A stretch of 64,000 nt of DNA from Diphasiastrum complanatum (GCA_029204225.1 CM055100.1:29592649-29656648), one strand, 5' to 3'; shown: positions 32,444-44,599, counted from the first letter of the stretch. The notes: generated by a model from the sequence alone, not told the origin. Numbers and translations: made by a program.

Positions 32444-33675
32444 TTGGGCAATTGGCCAACACTAATAAGATTCTTGGTAAGCTTAGGTACATAAAGAACT
32501 CTAGAGAGAGAAAGAACTTTAGAGGATGCAAGCTTCAAGGGAATGTTCCCTATGCCTTCAATAGGACATTCAAAATCATTTGCAGTGTATATTGATTTCT
32601 TGACTCCATCATAAGGTGCAATAGAAGAGAAAGAGTCCTTGGAGCTAGACATATGTGAAGAGGCTCCGCTATCAATATACCATAGGCCGTCCTTCTTGAA
32701 AGGAGTACATGAGAAACTAGAGACCATAAGAGATCCCTCTCCATCACTTGCAATAGTGTCTTCCTTCTCATTAGTAATATTGGCTTGCTTGAGTTGATTC
32801 TTCTTTTTGAAGCAATTGGTGGCATAATGACCTTTCTTGCCACAATAAAAGCACTTGATCTTCTTCTTCTTGAGCCTGGATGATGAAGCATTAGAGGAAT
32901 CATCTTCCTCCTCATCTTTGTCTTTGGATTTGACTTTGTCCTTGCTTGAGGATTGTTGATGTTGGTTCTTGCTCCTCCCTTTGTGCTTATCCTTGGCAAA
33001 GAGAGCTTTGCCATCATTATGAGTGAGAGAAAGCTTGTCCATCCTCAAGAGCTTGTACTCTTGTCTTGATTCTTCTGAAATTAGCACACTTTGGAGAGCC
33101 TCCAAACTTGGTAGCTCCTCCTTAATGGCATAGGATTGGACAAGGTTATCAAATTCACTTCTCAAGCCATTGAGAATGACTTGAACTAGCTCATTTTGAT
33201 TGATGGAATCACCAATGCAAGCAAGCTCTCTATGAATATCTTTTACTCTCAAAACATAACTAGATGCACTCTCATCACTCTTTTGGCTACTTTGAAAGAT
33301 TTGATTCCTAAGAGTGAGAAGCCTAGAGGTATTCTTAGCCTCATAGATAGTCTTGAGACAATCCCAAGCTTCTTTGGCTGTTGTACAAGTACCTATCTCC
33401 CTCAATATCTCATTAGAGACATTCATCTTAATGTAGTGGAGAGCCATCCTAGCTCTCTTTTTGTATTTTTGAACCTCGTGAAGAACTTGTGGTTCTTCTT
33501 CAACTACGTCCATCACGTCTTGAAGGATCAAGATGGACTCCATCCTCATTTTCCAAATCGAATAATTTGAAGTGGTCAATCTTTCACTTGGTTCCAACAA
33601 GGATGAACCCATTGAAGACATTTGAAGTGAAGAAAACTCAAATGATGAACAATAAATGTTGTTACACGCTTTCAA
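32419..33675 (-). pseudogene. Copia gag-protease polyprotein, largest open frame of the window
   Basis: A 418-codon uninterrupted frame. Order: UBN2 Gag (SSLLEPSERLTTSNYSIWK, KKRARMALHYIKMNVSNEIL, KEAWDCLKTIYEAKNTSRLL, YVLRVKDIHRELACIGD), then a basic/acidic linker, the zinc knuckle CFYCGKKGHYATNC, the protease active site WYIDSGASSHMS, and FECPIEGIGNIPL to LTKNLISVGQL. The natural start is probably the Met of MSSMGSSLLEPS at about 33621 rather than the first Met at 33675. Everything up to the frameshift at 32441-32456 is intact, so this is one of the youngest coding remnants here. Its 5' LTR and primer site lie at 34366 onward. Confidence 0.92.
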
Positions 33676-34365
33676 TAGGATCCAATAATTGAGTACTATC
33701 TCCTCCTATGAAAGATCTTGCAACTATTTGTGAATTGATTCTCACTAGCTACTCAAATCCCTCTAAAACAAGATCTACTTCACATCAAATGATGGAGTAT
33801 AGGCAAAGTTAGGATCTAACACTCTTAGCACGTGTGAAATACACTAAGAAATCAAATTTGACTCAAATACAGTGATATTGCATGAAACAAAATGGCTAAG
33901 ATCTCAAAACAGTGCCTAGATCACATATAGATGAGATTGGCAAGCATACAACTGTGATTTTGGATCAACCAAGCAATCTCTTGACCAAACCCAATGTGTC
34001 CACCCAGGTCTAGGTGCCCTACCTAACCCTCTTCAAAAGCTTATAACTTTTGATTGGCTCAACCAAATGGAATGAAACTGATTGCAACAGAAACTAGAGA
34101 AAAATAGCTTCAAAACAAGCTATCAAGCAAGATAAATGGATCAAACATGAGAGAGAACTTCCAAACTGAAATTGGATGTTCCTCACACGTGTCTGAGCAC
34201 CTGATTCCGTACAGTACCAGGTCAGACCCAATCAATGTCCTTTTGATCTCTTTTGATCCAAGATTGAACAAGATAGCTAGGAAAATGGGCCTTGACAACT
34301 TCTAGCTCAAGATTGATGAAAAGTTTTCACTTAGATGGATCAAAATGCATGGTAACCTTAGGTAG
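33676..34365 (-). other. 5' leader of the Copia element
   Basis: Lies between the primer site at 34366-34377 and gag. No frame of note. Confidence 0.6.
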
Positions 34366-35110
34366 GCTCTGATACCATGTTGAATTTCACACGTGTGGAC
34401 TGTCCACTACATGTACTTGTGATCTCCTAAGGTGTGTAGATGCACCAAGATCAAGACTAGATTGAGATTCAAGATCAATCTTAGATCCTATGGCAAAAAC
34501 ACACTACTACATGCATTCAATCACTTCCAACTCTCACTCACACGTGTGGGAAGTATTCAAAAAATAATCTAAGTAAAAACAAGCTGCTCTCCTCGGGTAG
34601 AGAGAGAAAATGCATCATGAGCACTCGGGTAGAGAGAGAAAGCTAGAAATCCAATAACTCACAAAATCCATGAAATCACCAAATCAATTAGCTTCAAAAT
34701 GAGGAGTACAATGATACTAGTAGGTCCAGGAGCTACCACTATGCTTAACTATGATTGGACCATATTTTGTCACCTCTTGATCCTATTGGATCATTGATCC
34801 ATGCACCTCTTAATTCTATTGGACTATATTCAAGCACACCTCAATTTCCTATTGGACCTCACAAGGTTCCACCTCTAAATCCTATTGGACCTCTTGGAAA
34901 TTCATCAAACAAAAACTTTACACTTGTCTACACTCTAATTGGCACGTGTTTAGCCTCTTACTCTATTTTGGCTCAATAGTGGCATTACAAGTGGAAATGC
35001 ATAATTTGCCATCTATGCCAAATTTATTCCTATCAACATCCTACACCTAGATGCTTGATGTAAAAAACATAAGACCCCTATATCTAACATAGATAATCTT
35101 TTTCAATTTT
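34366..35110 (-). mobile_element. Copia 5' LTR with perfect tRNA-Met primer site
   Basis: GCTCTGATACCA at 34366-34377 is the primer site on the minus strand. The LTR starts at 34378 (TGTTGAATTTCACACG) and matches the solo LTR 27437-28252 over about 690 bp, then becomes weakly similar until about 35110. The outer end is uncertain. Confidence 0.82.
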
Positions 35111-35507
35111 TCACACAAACTGAGCACACATCTGTCTTTTTCACCAATTTCATTATTTTTCACTATCAATCTCGTAGAATTTGATAGAAGTGAGTGTTCT
35201 AAGGTCTTAGACTTTTCATTTCACACATATTACTATGTTTGAGTTAAAAGTAAGTTCCTAGAGAGTTTATTGGTACTTTGAAATGTGTGGGAGAGATAGA
35301 CTTCTTGCTTGCATGTGCTTCTTTTTTGTGCCTGAAGCAAGATCCAAATTCAAGATGATTGATTTTCTATGTTGAGAATTTGTTCTCACATCTGTTGCTA
35401 TATTTCATAGGTTGGATCAACATCAGTGTTAGATCCTAGATTGAGATAGAAAGCAACATCCTTTCAACTCCATTTTTTTATCATTACTAGAATTTCTCAT
35501 AGAGAAG

Positions 35508-36332
35508 ATGTCTTCATCTGGTTCACATTTCTTGGAGCACAGTGAGAGATTAACATCTTCCAATTATGCAATGAGGAAGATCAGAATGGAATCATTATTG
35601 ATTCTACAGGATGTAATGGATATTGTGAGTGGAGCTGAAGAAGAACTTGCTGCACCTAATGAAGCTGCATTATTTCACAAAAGAGCCAAAATAGCCATTC
35701 ATTTTATAAAAATGAATGTAACCAATGAAGTGTTAAGAGAGATCAGTTCATGCACTGCCAAGGAAGCTTGGGATACTCTAAAAACAATCTATGAAATTAA
35801 GAATACTTCTAGATTGCTTACAATTAGAAACCAAATATCTCTAAGTTATCAGAGAGTAGATGAGATTGCTTCATCATATGTCATGAGAGTTAAGGATCTT
35901 CATCAAGAGTTAGCTGGTATTGGTGATGCTCTTAAGAACACTGAACTTGTTCAAGTAGTCCTAAATGGACTTGGAGATGACTAGGACAATATTGTGCAGA
36001 CTTATGCTATCAGGGAGGATCTTCCATCCTTGGAGACACTGCAAGGTGTTCTCATTGCTGAAGAAAGCAGGCAAGAGAACAAGATGCTGAGGATCAACAG
36101 ATTTTCATTGAAAGATGGTGGAGATGACAAAGCACTCTTCATCAGAGACAAGTCAAGAGACATGGGCAAAGGACAACAACACTTCAAGAAGGACAAAGCC
36201 AAAGCAGGTGGTGAGGATCAATCCTCACAAGCTGCAACAGCCAGTGGCAAGAAGAAGCTGTCAAAGATCAAGTGTTTTTTCTGTGACAAGAAAGGACACT
36301 ATGCATCAAACTGTTTCAACAAGAAGAACTAA
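35508..36332 (+). pseudogene. Copia gag
   Basis: ATG at 35508: SGSHFLEHSERLTSSNYAM, KRAKIAIHFIKMNVTNEVL, KEAWDTLKTIYEIKNTSRLL, YVMRVKDLHQELAGIGD, one in-frame TAG at 35982-35984, then QTYAIREDLPSLETL and the zinc knuckle CFFCDKKGHYASNC. It is close to the minus-strand Gag at 33.6 kb, so both belong to one family. The conserved Trp of SNYSIWK reads Met here. The sequence between 35110 and 35507 is LTR-like or leader DNA without a recognisable primer site. Confidence 0.9.
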
Positions 36333-36990
36333 TCTAAGCAAGCTAACCTTACTAATGAGGATGAGTGTGAGGGTGTTGAGAGTGAAAGAGATGATTCATT
36401 AATGATGTCTACTTTTTCATCTTTTCCTTTTAAGAATGAAGAAGGTGGATAGATAGTGGGGCTAGCTCCCATATGTCTAGTTCTACGAACTCTTTCACTA
36501 TTCTCATGCCATATCTAGGTGCAAAAAGATCAATCTATACTACTAATGATGTAGAGTGTAGGATTGAAGGAATAGGTAGTATTCCACTGCATGCATCATC
36601 ATCAAAATCTTTTTGCTTACATGATGTATTGTATGTACCTAGATTGACTAAGAATCTCATTAGTGTAGGACAATTGTTTGATAGTGGATTGGATGTCAAG
36701 TTTCAAGTTGACAAGTGTATAATCTCAAGAGAAAATGAAGTTATTGCTAGAGGATCTAGAATTAGTAAGTTGTACAAACTAGATTCTAGAGAGAGTGCTA
36801 ACATTGCTTATGAGACCAAGGTTCTACAGGAGGATCTGTGGCATAAGAGATTGGGACATCCCAATTTCAAAACCATGCAATCTATGGTCAAGGAAGGAAA
36901 AGTTGTTGGACTACCAAAGACATTGTCAAAGGAGCTTCTACCTTGTGAAGCTTGTGTGCTGGCAAAATCACACAGAAGGCTCGCTCCATT
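36333..36990 (+). pseudogene. Copia protease and gag-pre-integrase
   Basis: Downstream of gag the text gives the degraded active site (W.DSGASSHMSSSTNSF with a stop, about 36450-36490), VECRIEGIGSIPL, VLYVPRLTKNLISVGQL, SGLDVKFQVDKC, LWHKRLGHPNFKTM and CEACVLAKSHRR. It is cut near 36990 and followed by the 5' end of a different Copia element. Confidence 0.87.
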
Positions 36991-37070
36991 CCAATATCAG
37001 ATGTATAACCAGAAAAATATACAGTTTTGTGGTGTGATAAATTACTTGATCTGGACTCATCTGTTCACTA

Positions 37071-37973
37071 ATGGCAACTCTAAGTGAGAGTGTCCTCAAT
37101 GAGTCAAACAAATTTGAAGGAGCCGACAACTATGCAGTTTGGAAATTCAAACTGAAAAAATTTTTGATGGAAGAGCTATGGGAGATCGTCACAGGTGAAG
37201 AGACAAGGCCAGTGATTGAATAAGATTAGCATACATTTGACAGGAGAAAACGGAAAGCACAAAATGTCATCAGCTTATCAGTTAGAGATGCCCCTACATT
37301 TCGGATTCAGAAGGACCAAAAGAAGCATGGGATACGTTGAAGGCATTGTTTGAGACCACAAACACATCTCGAGTGCTATTTTTGAAGACAAAGCTGCACA
37401 CATTGCGGATGGATGATGGTGCAACTGTTGCTGATCACCTACTGAAGATCAAAGAGATTCGTGAGTTGAGAGCGAGTACAGGATTGTGAGATTGTGCAGT
37501 TGACATTGAATAGTCTGAGTGAGTCACATCAAATGTTTGTGACAAGTATATCCACACGGGAAAATATTCCAACCTATGAAGAGTTAGGTGGATTGCTTTT
37601 GCAGGAAGAAGAACATCAAGAGGACTTGAGTCATCGCAATAGGGGATTTGATCAAGCTCTTGCAGTGAGAGGACGTGCTGGCAGATTTGGTCATGGAAGA
37701 CACCAATCAAGAGGTGGAAACTCATATCATGGATCGTTCCAACAATTTCAAGAACAATCCAATAATGGCCCAAATCGAGGCAATTGGAATCAAGGCCGAG
37801 GTCAAGGACGCGGCTATTACAAGCAAAATAAACTTGGAAATTGTAGGTATTGCAACAAAGCTGGCCATTGGGAGCGTGAATGCTTCAAGAAACAGAAGGA
37901 GATAGAACAAAGAAAAGGCAAATGGCAAGCGAGCAATTATGCGAATCAACATCAATTTGATGATGATTATTAG
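37071..37973 (+). pseudogene. Copia gag of a second family
   Basis: ATG at 37071 (ATLSESVLNESNKFEGADNY, WKFKLKKFLMEELWEIV), stops near 37221 and 37488, then KEAWDTLKALFETTNTSRVL, SLSESHQMFVTSIS, YEELGGLLLQEE, an Arg/Gly/Gln-rich stretch and the zinc knuckle CRYCNKAGHWERECF. The RG-rich segment before the knuckle distinguishes this family from the neighbours. Confidence 0.87.
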
Positions 37974-38045
37974 GAACACAGTTATGCTGATCAACATCAA
38001 TACGATGATGATAAATATGAAGATGATACAGGTAAGAGTTCAAAC

Positions 38046-38470
38046 TTGTTCATTACAACATTAATGATAAGTGATGAAGCCAAGGATACCTGGTACATTG
38101 ATAGTGGTGCATCCAAGCACATGACTTCAAGGAAAGAGTGGTTTTCAGAACTCAAGGAAACTCACAATGGTGATGAAGTTGGACAAGTCGATGGCAAATT
38201 GCTATCTGTTAAAGGAATTGGAGTGGTACCAATGAAGTTAGCTAGCAGAAAGATAAAGCGGATAAGCAATGTGCAATATGTACCTGGCTTAGCTAACAAT
38301 CTACTATCTGTTGGGATGATGGCTGATCAACAACTCAAGGTTGACTTTGATAGTGACAAATGTCTTGTCAAAGACATCAAGAATCACTACAAAGTGATTG
38401 CTACAGGAGCTAGAGTCAACGAGAATTGACTTTACAAATTGAATGCGAGATCTCTTGCTCAAGCTATGTA
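38046..38470 (+). pseudogene. Copia protease of the same second-family element
   Basis: TWYIDSGASKHMTSRKEWF has an intact DSGA site. It is followed by VKGIGVVPMKL, VQYVPGLANNLLSVG and FDSDKCLVKD, then after a stop LYKLNARSLAQA. The frame ends near 38470, where the gag-pre-integrase should begin. Confidence 0.88.
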
Positions 38471-38554
38471 GATTATCTACTTTGAGCTGGGTCCAACTTC
38501 TTGCTTTCAAAAGCCACAGGTCTACCATCTTGGTAAAGGACTGGAATAGTTATG

Positions 38555-38708
38555 AGGTAAGGTAATCTTGCAGCCAACCCGACCCCATCCCCGCCCAACT
38601 GTCCCCAACATAAATAACAGCGAGCTATCTACGGGACTGCCTGCACCAACGGTGCGTAGTTTCAACTACAGAACTGCCTACAAGACGAGATCGGAGCCCA
38701 TGACATTT
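38555..38708 (-). repeat. Inverted copy of 62990-63120
   Basis: On the minus strand it shares TCTTGTAGGCAGTTCTGTAG, TTGAAACTACGCAC and GCAGTCCCGTAGATAGCTC with the plus-strand sequence at 63 kb. It is GC-richer than its surroundings and is probably a retroelement leader or LTR fragment. Confidence 0.75.
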
Positions 38709-38711
38709 GTG

Positions 38712-39285
38712 TCTTCCCCTTTCATAGTTACAGAGTTTTGACTTGTATATCACCTTCCTCCTTGTAGAATTGATCCCTTACTAAACATTCTAGTATACCA
38801 CTCAATAGATCTTTCCTTATACTTACCAATGAGATGGGTAGAGCTCATATATCTTTTCTAACTGAAAAAAAATAACAATTTGGCAAACCTTTATTGGTTG
38901 TAGACTTGCAACATTGCCACATTCTTGCAAAATAGGACTTCACTATTGCAATCCTTAATGTGACTCCCGATGAGGCTTTTTTAGGTTTCAAGCCAAAAGC
39001 TTAAAAAACATTTGTCTTTGAGTATAAAGCTTATGTACATGTGTGAATGGTGAATAGCAACAAGCTACATGTGAAATCCATCAAATGCCTTTGTATTACA
39101 TATGATGAGAAGACCCAAGGGGTATGAGTGCTTTGATATAGCAACAACTAAAATGTATGTCAATAAGGATGTTATCTTTGATGAGATGCTTGATGACAAT
39201 GATGATTCCAATATGGAGGGTGAAAGTGGACTTTTAATTCCCCTTCTTGTCACAACCACTATGCATGTTAGATTCAAGTAGAACT
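38712..39285 (+). pseudogene. Copia integrase end and pre-RT linker (copy 2)
   Basis: Near copy of 13225-13770. Readable: TPDEAFLGFKPKA, AYVHV, KLHVKSIKCLCITYDEKTQG and KMYVNKDVIFDEMLDD. Confidence 0.72.
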
Positions 39286-39299
39286 CGATAGTCTACATT

Positions 39300-40085
39300 T
39301 TTAATCAAGATTCGAGTAGCAAGAAATCCATTAAAATTTGAGGTTCCAAAAATTTGACATCATTAGAATTTTCTTCAAACATTTCTTGATTTGAATATTA
39401 TTTGACCTTTATTCAAATTTGAACTTATTCGACACTTTAATCTCACTCAATACTCGACACTCGACAATAATTTGACCTTCATTCGAATTCAATTTTTATT
39501 CAACAGTCGACAATCATCATTCAAATTATTCGATAGTCAACACTCTTTGATAGTCAACGCTTGACAATTGGCACTCGATAGTTATTTAACAATATTTTGA
39601 CATTCGTTGAATTCGAACTTTATTCGATTTGGACTTCATTTGAATCTCATACGTGTCAGCAGTACTCCTATTGACTTTTTGACAGAAATAGACCATAATC
39701 TCTGAAACACTTCTAGATGACTTTTAAATGCTGATCATGTATGAATATCAAGTTAATGGTACAATTCTAGGACAATAGGATTTAAGTAATTTATATAAAT
39801 AAAAGCCTAAATTGCCATCAAAAGCATGTTGTCTAATGAACTATTCCAATAACAATCTTTCAATGTAGTAGAAACAAGCTAAGAGTTTCATTTTTCTTGG
39901 TCTTTATAGTTCGAAAAATAGAACAATAATTTTGAACAATTTGCTTAATGATCACTCCTCAGACTTAGATCACAATCTTGATTTCTATCATCTCAATTCT
40001 CATGGTACTAGAACATAGGCAACTCAATTTGAATTATGAGTCTCTACTTCGAGAGATATAAAGCTCAAAATTCAACATTTTAGTT
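39300..40085 (+). mobile_element. LTR copy with TCGACA array (truncated)
   Basis: Matches 13790-14640, including the TTTATATAAATAAAAGCC box at about 39790. It is cut at 40085 before the primer site and joined to Gypsy coding sequence. Confidence 0.6.
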
Positions 40086-40139
40086 ATCTCTGACCATAGC
40101 ATTCTCAACACCACCAACAAGATCACCACAAAGAACATA

Positions 40140-42305
40140 TCTTAATGACTGTTTACACCATGGAAGTACCCTTCCAAATGGTAGAGACTGAGGTTCCTCA
40201 GACAGAATTGCTCACAAGTCTATTGACTAGTAGAATGAACTTATCCATCGAAGAGTTCATGCGAATTGTGCCACAAGTAAAGAGCATTGTTAACGTCCTC
40301 AACATTGGAGCAGCATGGGAAAGTGAGCAACACAACATCACTTATCAAGCAGAAGCGATACGAGGATGAAGCAATAGTGGTAGATGGAGGAGGGTCTAGT
40401 GTCAACTTAATCTCCACTACCTTATATAAAAAATGGGGATTGCAAGGACTGAAACTAAAAAAATTTGTTATCAAATTAATTGACCAGTCTTGTGTGTAAG
40501 ACCAAAATATGTAGTTGAGGATATTCTAGTAAAGATAGTGAGAGTGCAATTTGTGATCACCTTTGTGGTGATGAAAATTCCAGAATCTCCTTTCACCTAT
40601 CACGTACTATTGGAAAGACCTTGGTTGAGAGTCGCGCAAGTGGTTTGCAACTGACCAAACATAAAAACTCACCTTTGAAAATAGAGAGTAGGTAGTAAAG
40701 GTAGATCCAACCACTTGGACGGTGAAGCCTATTACTCCTAAAGCTAATGATGACTCCTCCATCACAAACCATAGTATTGATCGTCCTAATCCGGTTAAGG
40801 GTGTTCAATATGATTTTCAATATGAAATTGTGCGATGGATGGAAACATTAGTTACAGTTGACTATATGGATGGGCATACATGTCAAATGGACTCAGACAC
40901 GAGGAAAACATCACTTCCTCGCCAAAATGATACACCCTAGACACGCCAATTCTTACGGGGTGAATATGATCAATGTGGCATGGTTGGCAGTGGAACCTAT
41001 TCCTGAAGCAGTTGAAGAAAATCTGGTACCATGGCAACATGTCTTTTTTTACAATGAAGAAGCTGAGTTGACAGACGAATAAATCCTACAACGTATGGAT
41101 TCCGAGCGATTTGGAATGAGCAAAGTGCCAACTCAACCCCCTCAGAAATCAACATTAACAAAAGTTTCCAAGGTTGAACCACCCAAGGCACCTACCTCAA
41201 GGTACCTGCCTCAAGGGAGAATCAGATGAAACAACGATATAATCCAGTGATCTTTTGGAGTGATTTGCCAGAAGAGGCAATAACTATGGTAGAGGAATAT
41301 ATTTGTAATCACGAAGCAAATATCAAGCCAGTTTCAACGAGGATAACAAGGATGCAGCCAATGTTGCGGACATAAAGAGAAAAAAGAAGGTGCTAGAATC
41401 CTTGAAATCCATTCGGTTGGAACAAGATTCTGCGTCATCAACTTAGATGATTGGAAACCCATAGCTAACTAGTAGTGCTAAGATCAACATGTTGAAAGAG
41501 GAATCTCGATGCCAATTCATGAGATGCCAGAAACCTTCAAAACTTATACTTTAGAAGACGTGGTAATCATACTGACGAAAGCACAACGAGAGCCTGATAA
41601 GGATCAGGAAGATAAGAAACAAGTCTTCCAAAGACTAGCCCGTATGCAACCAATGAACCTAGCTGATCATGGTAAAAAAGACAAGATCGTTCATGTGAGA
41701 ACATAGTTGACACCCACTCAATTTACACGGCTACATAATCTGTTGGTGGAATACCGAGACTGTTTTGCACGGACATATAAGGATCTAAAGGTACACCACC
41801 AACCGTAGTCTAGCATACCATAATCTTGGTGGATGGAGCAGAACCCAAGATAAGCTGTTACTACTGCTACAATCCTAGCTATACAGAGCTCATCAAATAG
41901 GAGTTGCAGAAGCTACTTGACGATGATTTTATTTATGAAATCGAGCATATAGAATGGGTATCATGGATAGTGCTAGTACCCAAGGAAAATGGCAAAATGC
42001 GGATATGTATAAATATGAAGGCACTAAATGAGAGGTTACAAAGAAGGATCACTTCCCTCTACCCTTTACAAAGAGTGTCTAGATCGAGTAGCAAGAACAG
42101 ATTCAACCTTTATTTTCCTGGATGGCTTTAGCAGCTACAATCAAGTAAAGATTGCACCTGACGATCAGCACAAGACAACTTTTGCCACAGAATGTGGAAT
42201 ATATGCTTATAAGGTAATGACATTCGGAGTCTATAATGTCCCCAGTGCCTTCTAGAGCATTATGCAAGCGACTTCCAAAGAGTACCTGCAAAAGTTTCTG
42301 GAGGT
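40140..42305 (+). pseudogene. Gypsy protease and reverse transcriptase (first part), decayed
   Basis: Protease: AIVVDGGGSSVNLISTTLYKKWGL (40374-40445), the VDGGS type typical of Athila/Tat-like Gypsy elements. RT: LLDDDFIYEIEHIEWVSWIVLVPKENGKMRICI (41907-42010) and FLDGFSSYNQVKIAPDDQHKTTFATE..IYAYKVMTFGVYN (42106-42242). Stops and shifts are frequent. RT breaks at about 42305, just before the expected YLDD motif. Confidence 0.85.
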
Positions 42306-43540
42306 CTGTGCATGCACGAGCCTGATTCAGAGCTCTTATCTCATTTGGTGTAGTGCAGGCATCCCAAAGGGAGCCGGGAACCATGACTTAGCTTCCCAGC
42401 CTTCAACTCTTGCCATCCAAACCCACTTGACATACAGGCAGCCAACTCACCAACAACGATCAGACTTAACCAACTTGAAGTTCCGAAAACCAACATTGAG
42501 ATCCAACTGGCGCCATGTCAGATCGGGGGTCCCGATGTGGGTGACTTTCCTCCAAGCAAGCCGCCCGACATACATCAAACTTAACCAACTCGAAGCTTCG
42601 TTACAAACAAGTAACATCCATTCCAAGCAAGCGGTCTGACTTACATCAGACTTAACCAACTGAAAGCTTCGTCACGAGCACTGGAAGCCAACCTGGCGCC
42701 ATGCCAGACTGGACAGCCATAAATAGGTAACTTCCACCCCAAGCAAGCCATCCAACTCAGCCGACAGGTTAGAGCCCGTTCCCCAAGAGCTAAACCCATT
42801 CACATTCATGCAAGGAACACTTAGAACCACAAGCCGTGATAGATATGGAGACAACCAGTTCCTGAACCAAATGGTCCCAACAGCATACCGCTGGCGCCAC
42901 TGACCGAATGGTCCCGACGGCATACCACTGGCGTCCCGGGATACGACCCTCAGCTATGTGCCAACTTAACAATTTTGAAAGCGGCCTTACAATTGGCGCT
43001 TTTATCGAGCACTGAAACCCAGAAGGTAATCAGAGTCAGTTTGAGAAAAATCCCACTTTATTGATAAATCTGAGAAGGTGACATTTCAAGTGTGTGACCG
43101 ACACGGGGCACTAGCATACCAAGGCGAGAGCCATGACAACATTCCAGCAAGGGAGGCTAAGACTTGGTTGGAGCTCGCCCTGAGTCGCAACCCGCACTCC
43201 CCTATAGTATTGGTGGGATTCGGCACCCCCCCTCATACCAGCACTCTACGAAGGTTGGTAAAGCACGTTTTTCTCTCTCTAGAATTTTCTCTTTCTAGAC
43301 AGTCATTTTCTCTCTCTAGATTTTACTGATCTCCAGGCTTCCTTTAATCATGCCTAGATTGTGTGAGGTGATTGCACATCGATCTGAGTTCTCTGGACTT
43401 CGCTAGAACCGATCAAAGATTTTCAGCCATAAGAACTTGGCGCCGACTGGATTCTGGTCACAGTGGCGCCGGGAGTGGTGCCGACGCCGTCAGCTGGGGC
43501 GATGCTGGCGATGGGGACAATGCTGGCGCTAGTGGTGCCG
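42306..43540. mobile_element. GC-rich insertion interrupting the Gypsy RT
   Basis: The segment lies between the two parts of one RT. It is clearly GC-richer than its surroundings. It has repeated blocks (GACTTACATCAGACTTAACCA and GAAGCTTCGTCAC-like at 42568 and 42639, period about 71 bp) and several TGGCGCC words (42509, 42694, 42893, 43440, 43466). TTGGCGCCGACTGG at about 43438 after a CT-rich stretch could be an LTR/primer-site border. I infer a fragment of another Gypsy LTR and leader, but I cannot find target-site duplications. Confidence 0.5.
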
Positions 43541-43662
43541 AAAGTAAAGCTTATGAAGATAGCTTTACAACATTTGGAGAAGGTGTTGATTCAATGTCGC
43601 ACATTTCAGATATCCTTGAACCCAAAAAAGTGTCAGTTTTGGGTGACACATGGCCTCATCTT
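43541..43662 (+). pseudogene. Gypsy RT (second part)
   Basis: KLMKIALQHLEKVLIQCRTFQISLNPKKCQFWV and LILGQIVSR are the segment that follows the YLDD motif in Gypsy RT. It continues the remnant that ends at 42305. The catalytic YLDD itself is lost in the gap. Confidence 0.8.
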
Positions 43663-43709
43663 AGGCCAAATTGTATCAAGACACTCTCCAATGCTCTCCA
43701 CCCTTGCAA

Positions 43710-44067
43710 GATGCACACTTGAATGGACAATTTGCATGCAATTTGATGACTCGTCCTTTGTCATTGAGGACCTCCTTGGAGCTCTCATGTTTTGAGGCTG
43801 ATCATCAAGATCTTCCTCCTTTTGATGCTCCTCCTCAATGCTAGCAAGATCACACTTTTCCAAGATCTCCACTTGAGTGATCTCCTCCTTTGCGAAGTTC
43901 ACATTCTCAAAAACAATATTAGCTTCCAATTTAAACAATCTTCCATGTTTAAAGCCTTTTGCAATGCAAACATCATTATTCAAAATGAAACAAACTCCAT
44001 GCTTAAAGTGGACATCCAAACCACTTTCCAAGAGTTCACGAACACTTAGCATATTCTTGGTGATTGA
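43710..44067 (-). pseudogene. Copia gag-pre-integrase fused to pre-RT linker
   Basis: SITKNMLSVRELLESGLDVHFKHG and DVCIAKGFKHGRLFKLEAN, followed directly by FENVNFAKEE and QPQNMRAPRRSS, which normally precede RT. The integrase is therefore deleted, as in the related remnant at 1-1328. The frame is joined at about 43710 to the antisense of the Gypsy RT. Upstream it is interrupted by the inverted-repeat element 44072-44330. Confidence 0.85.
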
Positions 44068-44071
44068 TGGT

Positions 44072-44330
44072 GGCTAAAAGCATGGTTTGGTGATACAACA
44101 TGGACTGTCAAGGACACTACCTTTTTTGGGTAGAAATGCACACAAAAAAGCTTTGTAGGAGAGAGAGTAGGCCCACCACTTACCCCTCAATACTCCAAGA
44201 GGGTATGCCCATCATTACTAGGGATGCCTTCATTGCATTAACTCGTGGGTAGCATCTATCAAAGTGTACTACGAAAAGGTACAATAAAAAAAACGTTCTT
44301 TTTTTGTACCACCAAACCATGCTTTTAGCC
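44072..44330. mobile_element. 259-bp MITE-like element with 27-bp terminal inverted repeats
   Basis: The ends are GGCTAAAAGCATGGTTTGG on the left and its complement on the right; the inverted repeat is 27 bp with one mismatch (44072-44098 and 44304-44330). TGGT flanks both sides (44068-44071, 44331-44334). Without the element and one TGGT the Copia frame reads on as VLYEP then SITKNML, which proves a precise insertion. It is too short to code for a transposase. A 4-bp duplication is unusual for the common plant MITE groups (Tourist 3 bp, Stowaway TA, hAT 8 bp, Mutator 9 bp). Confidence 0.9.
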
Positions 44331-44334
44331 TGGT

Positions 44335-44579
44335 TCATAAAGGACATTTTCTACATCCATACTTATTGAGAATTCTAGATACAAAGAGATGGTACCAACA
44401 CCATCTATCCTACACTCTTCATCACTTGTAGTAAAGACAAACTTTTTAGCATGATTGAATGAGTGTAATGTTGAGAAAAAGTCCATTTCACAAGTCATGT
44501 GGGAGCTAGCCCCACTATCAACCACCAAGTGTCTCAGTGAATTGCTATTGCTTGTTGGTGAGGATGTAGATGCCATCAA
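44335..44579 (-). pseudogene. Copia protease
   Basis: HLVVDSGASSHMTCEMDFF carries an intact DSGA active site. It is followed by FTTSDEECRIDGVGTISL and VENVLYEP, where the inverted-repeat element is inserted. Same element as 43710-44067 and the gag to the right. Confidence 0.88.
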
Positions 44580-44599
44580 GAATACATCTACTTCCTCCT

